Source: Pseudoscleropodium purum (taxonomy: Eukaryota; Streptophyta; Bryopsida; Hypnales; Brachytheciaceae). Taken from it: DNA of 64,000 nucleotides. The stretch lies in assembly GCA_963969395.1 (NCBI GenBank), contig OZ017798.1, forward strand, positions 14,438,173-14,502,172, written 5' to 3'. Position 1 is the stretch's first letter. Each line of letters begins with the position of its first letter. This document shows positions 25,781-35,855 of the stretch, piece by piece. The notes under the pieces are model-generated. The model did no database searches. It was given only the letters and a program-made list of their open reading frames with translations, and was not told where the DNA came from. Both the position numbers and the translations under genes were made by a program.

Positions 25781-25918
25781 AATTGTATGATAGATGACAA
25801 AGAATCCTTCTAAGGCAAAAGTGTAGATGTTTATCTTTAGAACTTTGTGTGGAAAGAGTAGATCTTGCACAATAGTTTAATCTCCAATGAGTGCTTTTGG
25901 TTTTTTAGTATAATTACA
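25781..25918. repeat. Third copy of the 20.5/20.7-kb dispersed repeat
   Basis: Same order of blocks as at 20513-20890: 'tgtatgatagatgacaaaga', 'atccttct', 'agaactttgtgtgga', 'cttgcacaatagttt', 'ctccaatgagtgc'. Confidence 0.55.
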
Positions 25919-26413
25919 CCTACAATGAACCCCTCCTCAAAATTGACCCCTATTTTTGAAGGGAAAATAAACAGGATTTCCAAAATGGTACGTATAACAA
26001 GGACAAATGTTAAATGAATCTTGAGTAGTGTGCAATTCTATTAATAGAAATGTAGAGGTGTCAACTCTACAAGTGGTCAAATTTGGATGCACTTTGTGTT
26101 GTTTTAACTTCAGTCTATAGACATTTCTTGATTTCTTCATGTGCATTAAATTCAATTTGGCATCACCTACATGACACTTTTAGCACCCTACACCTTTAGC
26201 ACCCTACACCTTGAATTTCTGAAAATTTGTAACATATTCACTTGTAGTTTGATTCATAGTCCTTTAGCAATGTGCAAAAAATGTTATTCATTTTCTACGG
26301 CACATTAGTTATGCCACATAGCTTATTTGGTCCATTTTAGGTGTAGTTACCATATAGGTGAATGATTCACAAGGAACCAAAAAGGATGCCATTTCCATGG
26401 TGACCTTCTAGGG

Positions 26414-27343
26414 TTAACCCCTAAAGGTTGGAGACTTTTCACCAAAAATACTCCAAAACTGCCATTTTTTGTACAAGCATCAAATTTCAGATGAAAAACA
26501 CTTTTGGACACATGTAACCGTAGGATTTTGTAGTAAAATAGTTTGAAAAGATTTGGAATTTTTTTTTAGAATTTTCCATAGTGTAGATTGCAAGATATTA
26601 ACGTTTGAAGTGACAAAAAAACATTTTTTTGACCCTGTGAAAATACAAGCAGCTGTACTTCACAAGGTCACATTTGTATGAAAAAATGTCCAAAATGATG
26701 ATATCTCTTGGATTCATTCTTCAAGTCAAGTTGGATACATGCTTGAAAAGTTTTAGATAATTCGGAATTGCACAACATATAGGAAAAAAATAGTAAGTAG
26801 AAAGAAGTACAAAGTGATTCAAAACACTAAATTGTTAAGAATTTAATTATGGAATTGAAAAATTCCAATCCTAATGGTGCTAATGCATTTATAAACAATC
26901 TAAATCATATCTTTTTATTTTTTCAAAAAATATTAAAACTTGAGTTAAATAAAGGACTCCAAAGTTTATTTTTGACTAGGGAATCCATAACTACCCACAA
27001 ACTAGAGCACCTCATAACTTTCATCACGTAAATCAAAATGGAATGATTCGAAGCTTTCCACATATATATAAATCTAGAAAATTAATTTCAAATTTTTAAT
27101 TTTGAGAAAAATGATTTTTTAAGAAATTTTTGGGCTGCCCATTGAACATTGAAAATTACATATCATGCAATAACTTTTGAATCATGTAGTCAAAAGTTAT
27201 GAAAATTGTTGGGTTTTAAAGCTACTCCTTGGGCACATGTTGTGTGAAAATTTCAGCAAAAAAAAACTAAAGACTCTATTCATAGTGAACTGCCCAAAAT
27301 CACTATGTTGCCAAAAAACGAAGTTTTGACCTTTAGGGGTTAA
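26414..27343. mobile_element. 930-bp non-autonomous DNA element, TIR TTAACCCCTAAAGG, copy A
   Basis: The segment begins TTAACCCCTAAAGG and ends with its near-exact reverse complement CCTTTAGGGGTTAA. A second copy of the same length, with the same ends and colinear interior, lies at 60219-61152. Shared interior blocks include 'aaaactgccatttttt', 'tgtagattgcaagatat', 'cacaaggtcacatttgtatg' and 'atgttgccaaaaaacg'. No transposase frame is present, so it must depend on enzymes from elsewhere. Target-site duplications were not obvious. Confidence 0.75.
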
Positions 27344-27722
27344 CTTAAGGTGAACCAGCCTATTATCACTAGCCTACCAAATTCTGCCATTGTGTTCCCA
27401 TAGGATACATTTCACTTCTGAAATGTATTCCATGGGGACATGATGACGGGATTGGGTAGGCTGGTGGTAGTAGGCTTGTTCACCTTACATGCAACATTAA
27501 ATGTGAGGATTTTGACATTGAGAGTTTTTGTATGTTGCTTGCTTCCCTCAGAGTGTGTGAGATATCTGTACCACACACCAGTATTTTCAACCTGAAAATA
27601 AGTTATCCTCCTCAATTTTTGGAAGCCAGCTAGAAGCAAAATTCATTCCGAAGATGCAAACACATTATTTTATTTTATGCACCACCGCAATCTGCATAAC
27701 TTAACATTGATTATGTATCAAT

Positions 27723-27975
27723 GAGGCAGGGGTCCCTTCTGCATCCTTGAAAAGGGGATCCCTACAGTGAACACAATTGTCCTCTGTGGCTCCCACTTGT
27801 TACCTATGAGACAGGGTCTCTTTTGCATCCTTGAAAAAGGGATCCCAACAGTGAACAAAATTGTCTTCTATGGCTCCCAATTGTTTACCAATGAGGCAAG
27901 GGTCTTTTTTGCATCTTTGAAAAGGGGATCCCTACAGTGAATACAATTGTCTTCTGTAGCTCCTCAGCCAACCCC
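27723..27975. repeat. 85-bp tandem repeat, three units
   Basis: Units start at 27723, 27808 and 27893, exactly 85 bases apart. Each reads gag(g/a)cag, then 'gcatccttgaaaa(g/a)gggatccc', 'acagtgaacacaattgtc' variants and 'ggctcc'. A fragment of a further unit lies near 28393. Bases after the third unit (27940-28110) match 29990-30130. Confidence 0.75.
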
Positions 27976-28467
27976 AATCCTTCAATTAACTGATGAGTCC
28001 CTTGTGACAAGATTCTCCCAAAATTCTAGCAAAGTATAACTTGTTTACCTTTCTACCATGAGGAGGACTATTGCCTGGTTATACAATGTTATGTGAGTTT
28101 AATCTAATATAAAAAATGAGTAAAAATTCTGAAATTTTATTGGCCAGGGCAACACTGTTTGCTATCACCATTGACTGACTTGGTTTTAAGTTAGTGGGGT
28201 CAAATCAATCATCTAGCTTGTGTCCCTAGGACACGTGTGTCTTCACACAAAGTCATCCTTTTCTGAATAGACTAATCAGTTTGCTGTGACTTTTATGTCC
28301 TCTTGAAGAAAAGGTACAAACTGCAAAGGACAATGTGCAATCACCTTTGTGGGGTGTCACTTTTAAGTGGACATAACTTAACATTGGTTACCAATGAGGC
28401 AAGGGGGTTCCTTTGGCAAAAGACCATGAAAAAGACGACTCCTAAGGTAGGAGGTCCATAAATCACT

Positions 28468-28553
28468 CATTTAACCCTGTAACATTTAGATGTCCATATT
28501 CAAGACAATGAATAAAATGCTTCTAGGCCTTGTATACTGGATCAAGAAAGTAC
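28468..28553. repeat. Left part of an interrupted dispersed repeat
   Basis: 'ttaaccctg', 'gtccatattca' and 'gacaatgaa' correspond to 39738-39810 ('ttaaccctg', 'gtccatattcagg', 'gacgatgaa'). The rest of the repeat resumes at 29086; a nested insertion of about 530 bp separates the parts. Confidence 0.55.
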
Positions 28554-28565
28554 ACCCTATTGAAA

Positions 28566-28757
28566 CAATATTGTTTCAATGGTTTTGTAGTCTAGTATTG
28601 AAAATATATTATTACTATACAAAAGAAGTATTGTAACATTATAGTTTCAATAGAAATGCTATGTTCCTATTGAAACTACATTATTATAGTACTCCTTTTA
28701 TACTAGAACAATACACTTTCAATACTAGACTACAAAACCATTGAAACAATACTGCAA
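28566..28757. repeat. Foldback element with a 33-bp perfect inner arm pair
   Basis: Bases 28571-28603 are the exact reverse complement of 28717-28749 (arm begins 'ttgtttcaatggttttgtag'). The inner sequence continues to pair imperfectly ('tagtttcaatag' against 'ctattgaaacta'), so nearly the whole segment can form one hairpin. It is probably a palindromic MITE, and a possible source of hairpin-derived small RNA. Confidence 0.75.
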
Positions 28758-28790
28758 CAACACTAAAACAATGGTAGTGGTGGGGGGTAG

Positions 28791-29073
28791 CATTAGAAGA
28801 TTTTTTGGGCTTTTGAATGCCTGCGAGTTATCACAGCCTGTGAATGCAAGAAACAGGTTCAGTGCAATGGTCTAACGTGGCCGAGACCTTGCCACGTCAT
28901 TGACCAAATTTTTTTTTAAAAATTAATTAAATTTTTTTACATTTGGAGACTATATTTTTTTTTTTTTATGAAAAAGAAAATTCTGACAACGGGCTGTTCC
29001 CGTCACTGCGGGGAATAGTTGCAGGGGAACAGGCCCAAAACAGGCTTCTAGAACCTCCAAAACTCTTCTAATG
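28791..29073. mobile_element. MITE, CATTAGAGGA family
   Basis: A 283-bp segment bounded by CATTAGAAGA and its inverted TCTTCTAATG. The interior carries 'aacgtggc' and 'tgccacgtcat' as an inverted pair, a poly-T centre, and 'gttccc', 'ggggaata', 'ggggaac' blocks shared with the copies at 20.9, 29.6 and 32.5 kb. No coding capacity. Confidence 0.7.
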
Positions 29074-29085
29074 TTCCTGATGAGT

Positions 29086-29262
29086 GAGTGAGTAGTCTAA
29101 CAAACTTTTCATTCATCCAATTTAATACTTGAATCTTCAAGAGATCACCTTTTTTAATGATCAATTTCTTGAAATTGCAATAAATGATATTTTGTAAAAA
29201 GATACAAGCCAAAATGTGCAAAAAATAAAAAAAAGATTGAGGTGTTAGGAGTTAAGAGCTGA
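29086..29262. repeat. Right part of the interrupted dispersed repeat
   Basis: 'caaacttttcattcatccaa', 'tacttgaatctt', 'atttcttgaaattgca' and 'taaatgatatt' occur in the same order at 39810-39960, inside the FKBP pseudogene copy. There the two parts are contiguous, so this locus was interrupted later. Confidence 0.65.
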
Positions 29263-29345
29263 AATTGAATTTGGGGAGAAGTGAAACTTCTTGAAATATT
29301 CTTTAGTAAATTTTCCTTGAAAGACAAGTGGGATTGACATCAAAC

Positions 29346-29506
29346 CACTACTAGAAATTTCAATTTTTCTGTTGTTTTGATCGCATTGATCTAGTCGTTC
29401 TTTTGTTGATTTTCAATAGAAATTAACAAATTCCTATCAAAATCAACAGAAAAACGACTAGATCAACATGACTAAAACAACAAAAAAATTGAAGTTTCTA
29501 GTAGTT
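29346..29506. mobile_element. Foldback MITE with CACTACTAGAAA terminus (CACTA-type)
   Basis: About 160 bp that are nearly one full palindrome: the 5' half begins CACTACTAGAAATTTC and the 3' half ends GAAGTTTCTAGTAGT. Inner arms also pair ('gatctagtcgtt' with 'aacgactagatc', 'tgttgatttt' with 'aaaatcaaca'). CACTACTAGAAA is a classic plant CACTA (CMC superfamily) end. It is far too short to code for a transposase. Confidence 0.75.
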
Positions 29507-29575
29507 TCATTTTTGGAGGAGCTTTGTGGAATTAGTTATGAAAATTTGAAGTTGAAATGGCATAAGGCTTTGAAA

Positions 29576-29872
29576 CATTAGAGGATTTCTAGGGATTAGG
29601 GAGGGCCATTTCAAACTAGTACATTGCTAATTCTCCCCCCTGCAATTTTTGGGGAATGGCTATTCTTGAAAAAAAAATTTCAACAAATTTTTTTTATCTT
29701 GAAATGAAGAAAAAAAGTAGAAAAACAAATTTAGTTTTTTTTGAAAAAAAATCACTTTTTTCAGATGTGGCAGTCGTTGTGCCACATCATCAAGCTACTG
29801 CGGCCCTCTATAGGGCTATTCCCACAAGTTGGGAACTGACAACCCTCCTGAGCAAGGAAAACTCCTCTAATG
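29576..29872. mobile_element. MITE, CATTAGAGGA family
   Basis: 297 bp bounded by CATTAGAGGATTT and AACTCCTCTAATG. It contains the paired 'gatgtggca' and 'tgccacatca' (about 29763-29790) and 'attccc ... gggaa' blocks. Block order inside differs somewhat from the 28.8-kb copy. An open frame at 29656-29913 over its A-rich centre is not a gene. Confidence 0.7.
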
Positions 29873-29989
29873 TTGCCCACCTCCTTAAATGTTCATTACT
29901 TGCACATTGTTGAAGGCTATGAAAAAGCAACATGTACAAATAGTATACATTTGAAGAGGTCGACAATTTTAGAGTCAAAGCACTTTTAG

Positions 29990-30130
29990 AACCTCCTATT
30001 TATAGTGAACAAAATTGTCTTTTATGACTCAACCAAAACCAATTTTGGAATTTAATGATAAGTTCCTCCTTGGTATCTATCAAAGCATAATATTTTTTCC
30101 AATATGGGGAGACCATTACATTGTTATACA
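29990..30130. repeat. Repeat matching 27940-28110
   Basis: 'agtgaacaaaattgtctt', 'caaccaaaacc', 'gatga/gataagt', 'aaagcataa' and 'ttatacaatg' follow the same order as in 27940-28110, so the two places share an ancestral repeat beyond the 85-bp array. Confidence 0.45.
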
Positions 30131-32541
30131 ATGCAATGGGTAGTCACTCAAAAAGGACACCAAAGTTCAACACCTCCTTCCCAAAAATGGTAAAAAAACA
30201 TTTTTATTTATTTATTTGTACCACCACCACCAAATTTAAAAAAAAATTCATATTTAATTTTTTATTGCCCCTAAACCATATATCTTTTATGAATGCATAT
30301 ATGATAACAATTAATATAGAATATGTGACTGTGTATATATATATATAATTCAATTCAATATATAGTATTCATGTCCATATTTGTATCATGTATTCATATG
30401 CCATGCTTGTATTGTATACATATTTGTATTAGCATACCAACACATATCATATATCCAAAAGGTAGAGGTTATTAGAAAAATATTGTATGAGGGGTTTGAG
30501 GGGGGGCTTAATTTTTGGAAGGCATGTGAGTTGTCTCAATTTAGTGGATAGTCATTTTCAATGTATTTACACATTTTCTTGTGTGCATCCCTCTTGAAGC
30601 TACCAACTTCAATGAATTATATCAATTAAAATATTGGAGCTTTTTCCTTGAAACTACTTGCAATTAAAAGATTATAATTTTGGCAAAAGTCAAAGTGTAC
30701 ACTTCTCACTTGGGATGCAAAACTTAAGATGGACAATAAGCTTCTTTATTCTTAATCCTATAGAATCCTTTTGGAAAAAATAAAAGACAATATTTAGAAT
30801 GAGTTTGACCCTAAGAGTAGGAAAGACCTTATTGAATTGATGCAAAGAACATGGGAAGGGGTATCTATGGACATGCTAGAAGTTCTCATTTTACCAAGGC
30901 TTCATAGAATGAATGTTTTAACTTGTACAAAAGGTTGAAGTATTATATAGTAGATTTGTGGTAATACTTAGCTAGCCAAATTCTTATATTCTTTCAAAAT
31001 TTTCAACATGCAAATGTTTTATATCTTTAAAATACATTATTTGGTCTTTCCAATGAACTTTATGATTTTTTTGATTTGGTGGAATTTTGAGCTAGTAGCA
31101 ACAATTTCAAATTTTTGGTTTGTAGAGGTTTTGAAGTTTGAAATAGAAAAATAATGTGTAAACCTATTGAAGGTGACTATGCATCAACTATGGTATAATA
31201 TCCTAATGACAAATGTAGGAGTGGTTGACGTGTTGTAATTGCTATCCCCAACAAGATAGAATTGTAGGAGCATTCGAAAGCATCACTTTTTTCATGCTTT
31301 CATCTTTGAATGCAAATGAGAAATATTTGAATAGATTGTTAGTGACTTCAAGAGGAATTCAACCCAATTTGTTTTGTAATTTTTAGATGGTCATTTATTA
31401 TTCTACAAACTATTAAAACTGAAAGTATAAGTTACCTATTTCTACCACTAAAATAGACTCCCCTTAAATGGACCCTCTTGAAGCATGAGATGTTTTGACT
31501 GTTGTTGGTTAATTCAAGAAACTCATCATCTTCCATTGGTTGTTCTAGCTTGAAAACTTGAGGCAAATTTTGGAGACATAGAGGCATTGACTCTCAAATT
31601 TTTTTTGTTCTTTCCATAGGTGGCAACAAACGGAAGGTGGGTGCTCCTACCTTAAAGCATTTCATTTCAAAATTTGCACAATATATAATTTGTATCACTT
31701 GTGTATTGGTAATAAAATTTGTCAAGTTAACAATTTAGAGGTGAATTAGCTCATAGAAGATAAAATTATAATTATTTTTTAATTCCATCATTCAAACTAA
31801 CTCAAATTCTACCAATATTGGAAGATCATTTAAGATCACCAATGTGTGACAAAATTTGTCATTAATTTCAAAAGAATGGAAAACCTCTTGTACCAAAAAA
31901 TTGCACTTGTGCGCATAAATATCACATTTGAAAGTATTTAAATAGGCATTTTGACATAATTATTAATACTAAATTATTTTCATTTTAGTTAAGTCTTGTT
32001 GGCAATTACAAAAATTATAATGCATTTTTAGATTTAATTTTAGAGCATTGTAAATATTACTAATAAACATTCGAAATACTAATAGTAGATACAACCAACA
32101 TTAGCTGTGGATTGCTTATATATGTAGTCCAAAAAAAGGTTTTCTTGTAGATCAATTTTCCAAGTGCTTTTTTAGTCTATTCAAACCATGTGTCCACTAC
32201 ACCAAAATGGTTATTTAGTGTGGATGAATAAATGGTTAGTATGAAAAATAGAATGACCAATTTAATAATGCCATTTCTACGCACTATTAATGCTAACTAC
32301 CTTCACTAAAATTGATGTTGAATAGAATGTCCTTGTAATAAATGGTTTAGACCGTACTAAATAATCATTTTAGAATATTGCAAAAATAATTGAAGGCTCT
32401 TTTATATACATTTTAGATATTGTAATTAGATGAAATTATCTTGTTTTATGCAATACTCTTTAGCCTTTTAACTTAAAAAGGTCAAAGTTGTACCAAAGGA
32501 TTATCCCTCCTAATATGATAAATCAACCTATGAAAACAAAC
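30131..32541. other. Long AT-rich spacer
   Basis: No coding region, tRNA-like or clear repeat structure was seen. It includes short (TA) and (TTTA) runs near 30190-30350. Confidence 0.35.
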
Positions 32542-32817
32542 CATCAGATGAGATTTCAGCCATTGAGAGGTTTGTGAGTTCTCTTGCATTCATCTGGGTT
32601 CCAAAATTCTGCGCACTGCTTCGTAGCACTTGCATGATGTGGCATAGAGATTGCCATGTCATTTTAAAAAAAATTTAAAAACTTTTTTGCATTTTCAAAT
32701 TTTCAAAAAACAAAAACTTTGATAGTGGTCGTTCCCAAACTACTGGGGGAATAGTGTTGGGAATACGCCTAGATGGTCCTTCATCCTCCCCCCCAAAAGA
32801 AAAAAACACATCTAATG
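32542..32817. mobile_element. MITE, CATTAGAGGA family (diverged)
   Basis: 276 bp from CATCAGATGAGATTT to ACACATCTAATG. It has the family's inner pair 'gatgtggca' and 'tgccatgtca', an A/T-rich centre and 'gttccc', 'gggggaata', 'gggaata' blocks. More diverged at the ends than the other copies. Confidence 0.6.
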
Positions 32818-33349
32818 CACCCATAATAGATATCTAGGGAATGATCCATTATAGTATTACATCAATCAATGACAAACTTTTTGTTATAAATAAGATTTGG
32901 GCTACATGAAGTTGAATTAGTGTCCGCAATTAATATTTGGGATGATGGCGATTTAGTGATTAGTGACTACAATAGGAACTTCCACCTTTGTAATATAAAT
33001 TTGTCATAAGGAGGTGTTTTTTTTTAGGTCTTCATGTTGTAGCCATGTTAAGAAATATTGTGATTGCTTTAAATGAGTAAGATGACCATTATAGATATAC
33101 TTTTTGTTGATTTTGGGGCAATCTGAAGTCTCTTTTGGCTTGCCAATTGGATAATACACCTCGAAAATTCACAACAAATTGATACTTTGTCAAAAAAGTA
33201 AAATTTCAATTGTTGTTCTCAATTCTCAAATTTGTCTAAATGCCCAAGGTACTAAATTTTGGTATTGACAATCCTTTGAAGTTAAATAAAATTTGACTAA
33301 GTTGCTATTTTTAATAGTTTATATTCTTTCTAAATGATTTTTGAAGTTT

Positions 33350-33870
33350 AGTTTTAGCATCAAAAATCCAATTTTGAAAATGGTTGATTATAGTTTTTCT
33401 ATTCAAGATTTTGTCCAAAGATGTCCATTGCAATATTGACTTTCTAGTGTTGAGAGCTCTTGGAAATGAGCCTCTAATAAAATAGACCTTGGAGAAAATT
33501 TCACATTAAAAATTTATTTAAAAAAATTATAGAAGAAATTTTGAGAAGCCATAAATTGATTGGGGTTATGCATGTTATGTCCTTTAACCTCATATTTTTT
33601 TGTTGACCATTTTTTTAGATTCGACATGTACAAAGAGGATTAAAAGATTTCCAATCACTTTCATAGTTTTAACACCCTCATGATCAAACATAATCTTTCA
33701 ATCCGTAAATGATATGAGTTCTTGTGTTTTCTTTTCCTATGTGATCTTTGGCATATCTAGTTTGAAGTTGTACATTTACAATTAAAAAAAAATCAATTCA
33801 ACTTCTCAAAATAGTGGCATTTTGTTCAGTTCAGAGCAAATTCCTAGAAGCTCTAAAAAGGCCTTAAGCA
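33350..33870 (+). repeat. Inverted partner of the Tc1-like element arm at 12.89-13.41 kb
   Basis: Reverse-complement match to 12890-13410, ending near 33870 against 12890. No transposase remnant is found next to this copy, so it is a deleted (MITE-like) derivative or a truncated insertion. Confidence 0.6.
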
Positions 33871-34674
33871 TTTAGAGGTAAAATGAAATTTAAAAAAAAA
33901 ATTCAACAATGCCAACAGGACAAACCAGACATTCTGCCTGGCATAGGCAGTGGCTTACGTTACAGGGTAACTAACATCCAGTGTGATATTTTCTAGCAAT
34001 GGTAAAAAGCGTCAGTCTAGACACTTGATTCGAACATTAAAAATAAAAAAAGAAGTTATGTCATCGCCGTACTATAATGAACAACTGCTAAAAGGTTTAT
34101 TTCCGGCGTGCCACGGCGTCAGTCACGAGTTCACCAGAGTCACAGACCCCAAAATGCAAAGATAATGATCCGAATCAGGAAAAATGCATGATCCCAGTGA
34201 GTTGAGAAGAAAGAGAGAAATCACTCTTTACAAGATATAGTCCCAGTTTTAATAGTTGAGTTCCACATCATTCAGCATATTCCATGTCTGATCTCAAATA
34301 AATTTTTTACATATTAAAAGCATATATATTACTAAATTAATTTGATTCCAGAATCACAGAAAAGCATCATTCCTAGCACCTCAGTGCCTTGTATCCAAGT
34401 CGACGTCGGCGAAAACCTCGACGTACAGCGGCACCAGTCGATCACTCACTGCTCGTGTCGCATTGACCTGAAATTTTATACAAAATCTCCCGAAACTTCG
34501 CAGCCGCTTGGTACTGGTGATGCTGCTCGATCGATGTCGCTCGGCCCCACGGATCCCACTCCTCCCAGCTAGCCAGCCAGCTGCGATAGAAAGTGTGTGA
34601 ACCGTGAACTAGTGTACGTACTGTGGAAATGTTCCAAAAGCGAGTAGTTTATAGTTTTTCAGGTACCTGATTAG

Positions 34675-34998
34675 ATGGCAAGCAAGCCAGAGCTTCTGAC
34701 GGAAGGACCTTGGGAGTCCCTGGAGATGGAGTCTCAGGGGCACGAGACTCATCGCAGCACTACAAGTCTACAAGGAAAAGCAGCCACGCACAGCCGTTGC
34801 CTGCTTAATTGGAATGCTTATGCATTGACAGAGTTTCCGAGGTTGATAGTTGGGGAGTTGAAGTACCTAGATCACCATTGCGGTGCAGCCTGTGCCTCTG
34901 TGGTGTCTGGAATTAATGGCTTGGAAAACGTGGACTGGGTGATGTACGTCGCGATACATCAAAAGTACTATTTGGTGCACAGCAAAATTGGCTGCTGA
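34675..34998 (+). CDS. Small hypothetical ORF, 107 codons
   Basis: An ATG-initiated frame ends in TGA, inside a stretch (34.36-35.25 kb) with normal rather than AT-rich base composition. The product (MASKPELLTEGPWESLEMES at the start) has no recognised domain, signal peptide or membrane segment. The region lies about 0.9 kb upstream of the AMT gene and could equally be its distal promoter, a non-coding transcript or a decayed gene. Low confidence that it is translated. Confidence 0.2.
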   Translation: MASKPELLTEGPWESLEMESQGHETHRSTTSLQGKAATHSRCLLNWNAYALTEFPRLIVGELKYLDHHCGAACASVVSGINGLENVDWVMYVAIHQKYYLVHSKIGC

Positions 34999-35562
34999 TC
35001 AACACTAGCTTGTACGTGACCGACTGACTGAATTATTCACCGTTGCTGCTGGCTAGCCAGTTGAACGGTACGCTCTCCTGTTTGGAATAGTCCTGAACGG
35101 GAACTTGTTGGTTGAGTGTAGTTGAGGTTAGTTTTGTCTGAGTGTATGCGTTTGTACGTAAGTGTCTTTGCAATGTCCTTTACTTCTTCAGTTTTTTTGC
35201 TTTGGATAATTTCAAGCGAACTTCGATTTTGAGGTAGCTAGCGCTGACAGAGAGGATGTTCTGTGCATATGCACTTTAACGAGGTTAAGATATCATCATA
35301 TTAATATTTTATTTTATGGTGCACAGAACAGAGTGCTGCACTGTCTAGAAGTGTGGACTGCGGAATTGATTTGAAAGGTTCCTGCAAATTGAGCAAGTAG
35401 GAATTCAATTGTTGATGCCTAGAAAACTGTCCACAATGCGAGTCCTCGTTCGTTCTCAGACTGTATATATACAAATTGTAGACAAGAAAATTAATACTTC
35501 CATTACTCAAAGAGTCAAAGAACTATTCTGTCTGTAGACACTCTGTTTTCTCTGCTTGAATG

Positions 35563-35569
35563 TATAAAA
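35563..35569 (+). promoter_or_regulatory. Possible TATA box for the AMT gene
   Basis: TATAAAA lies about 290 bases upstream of the AMT start codon, in otherwise gene-like sequence. It would place transcription start near 35.6 kb. Position only; not verified. Confidence 0.35.
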
Positions 35570-35855
35570 GGTTGTAGTCTTCGAAGAGATCCTGATTTCT
35601 TAATCCAATCTAGAAAAATGCGTCCTCCAATTTTTTCCACTATCAGGACTTGCTGACTGATGACGCTGAAAGAACACAATTACCGCGTTCCGCAATTCAA
35701 GCAGGCGATCAAGCCACTTCCCACCGCCGCACAATTCCTACCAAACGTTATCATCAAGCTCACTTTAGGAGCTCTTGATTTCAGCGAATTCTCATGAAAT
35801 CGGGCGATTGATCCTTGCTTGAATTGTGTTCCACCAGGTTTACAAGCTTCGCAGA

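Noticed and set aside
29656..29913. Plus-strand open frame MAILEKKIS...
   Set aside because: It lies on the A-rich centre of a MITE; composition explains the lack of stops.
35826..35855. AMT start ten codons upstream ([10 protein letters not shown])
   Set aside because: The frame is open, but AMT2 proteins begin close to the [15 protein letters not shown] start and the extra residues have no family counterpart.
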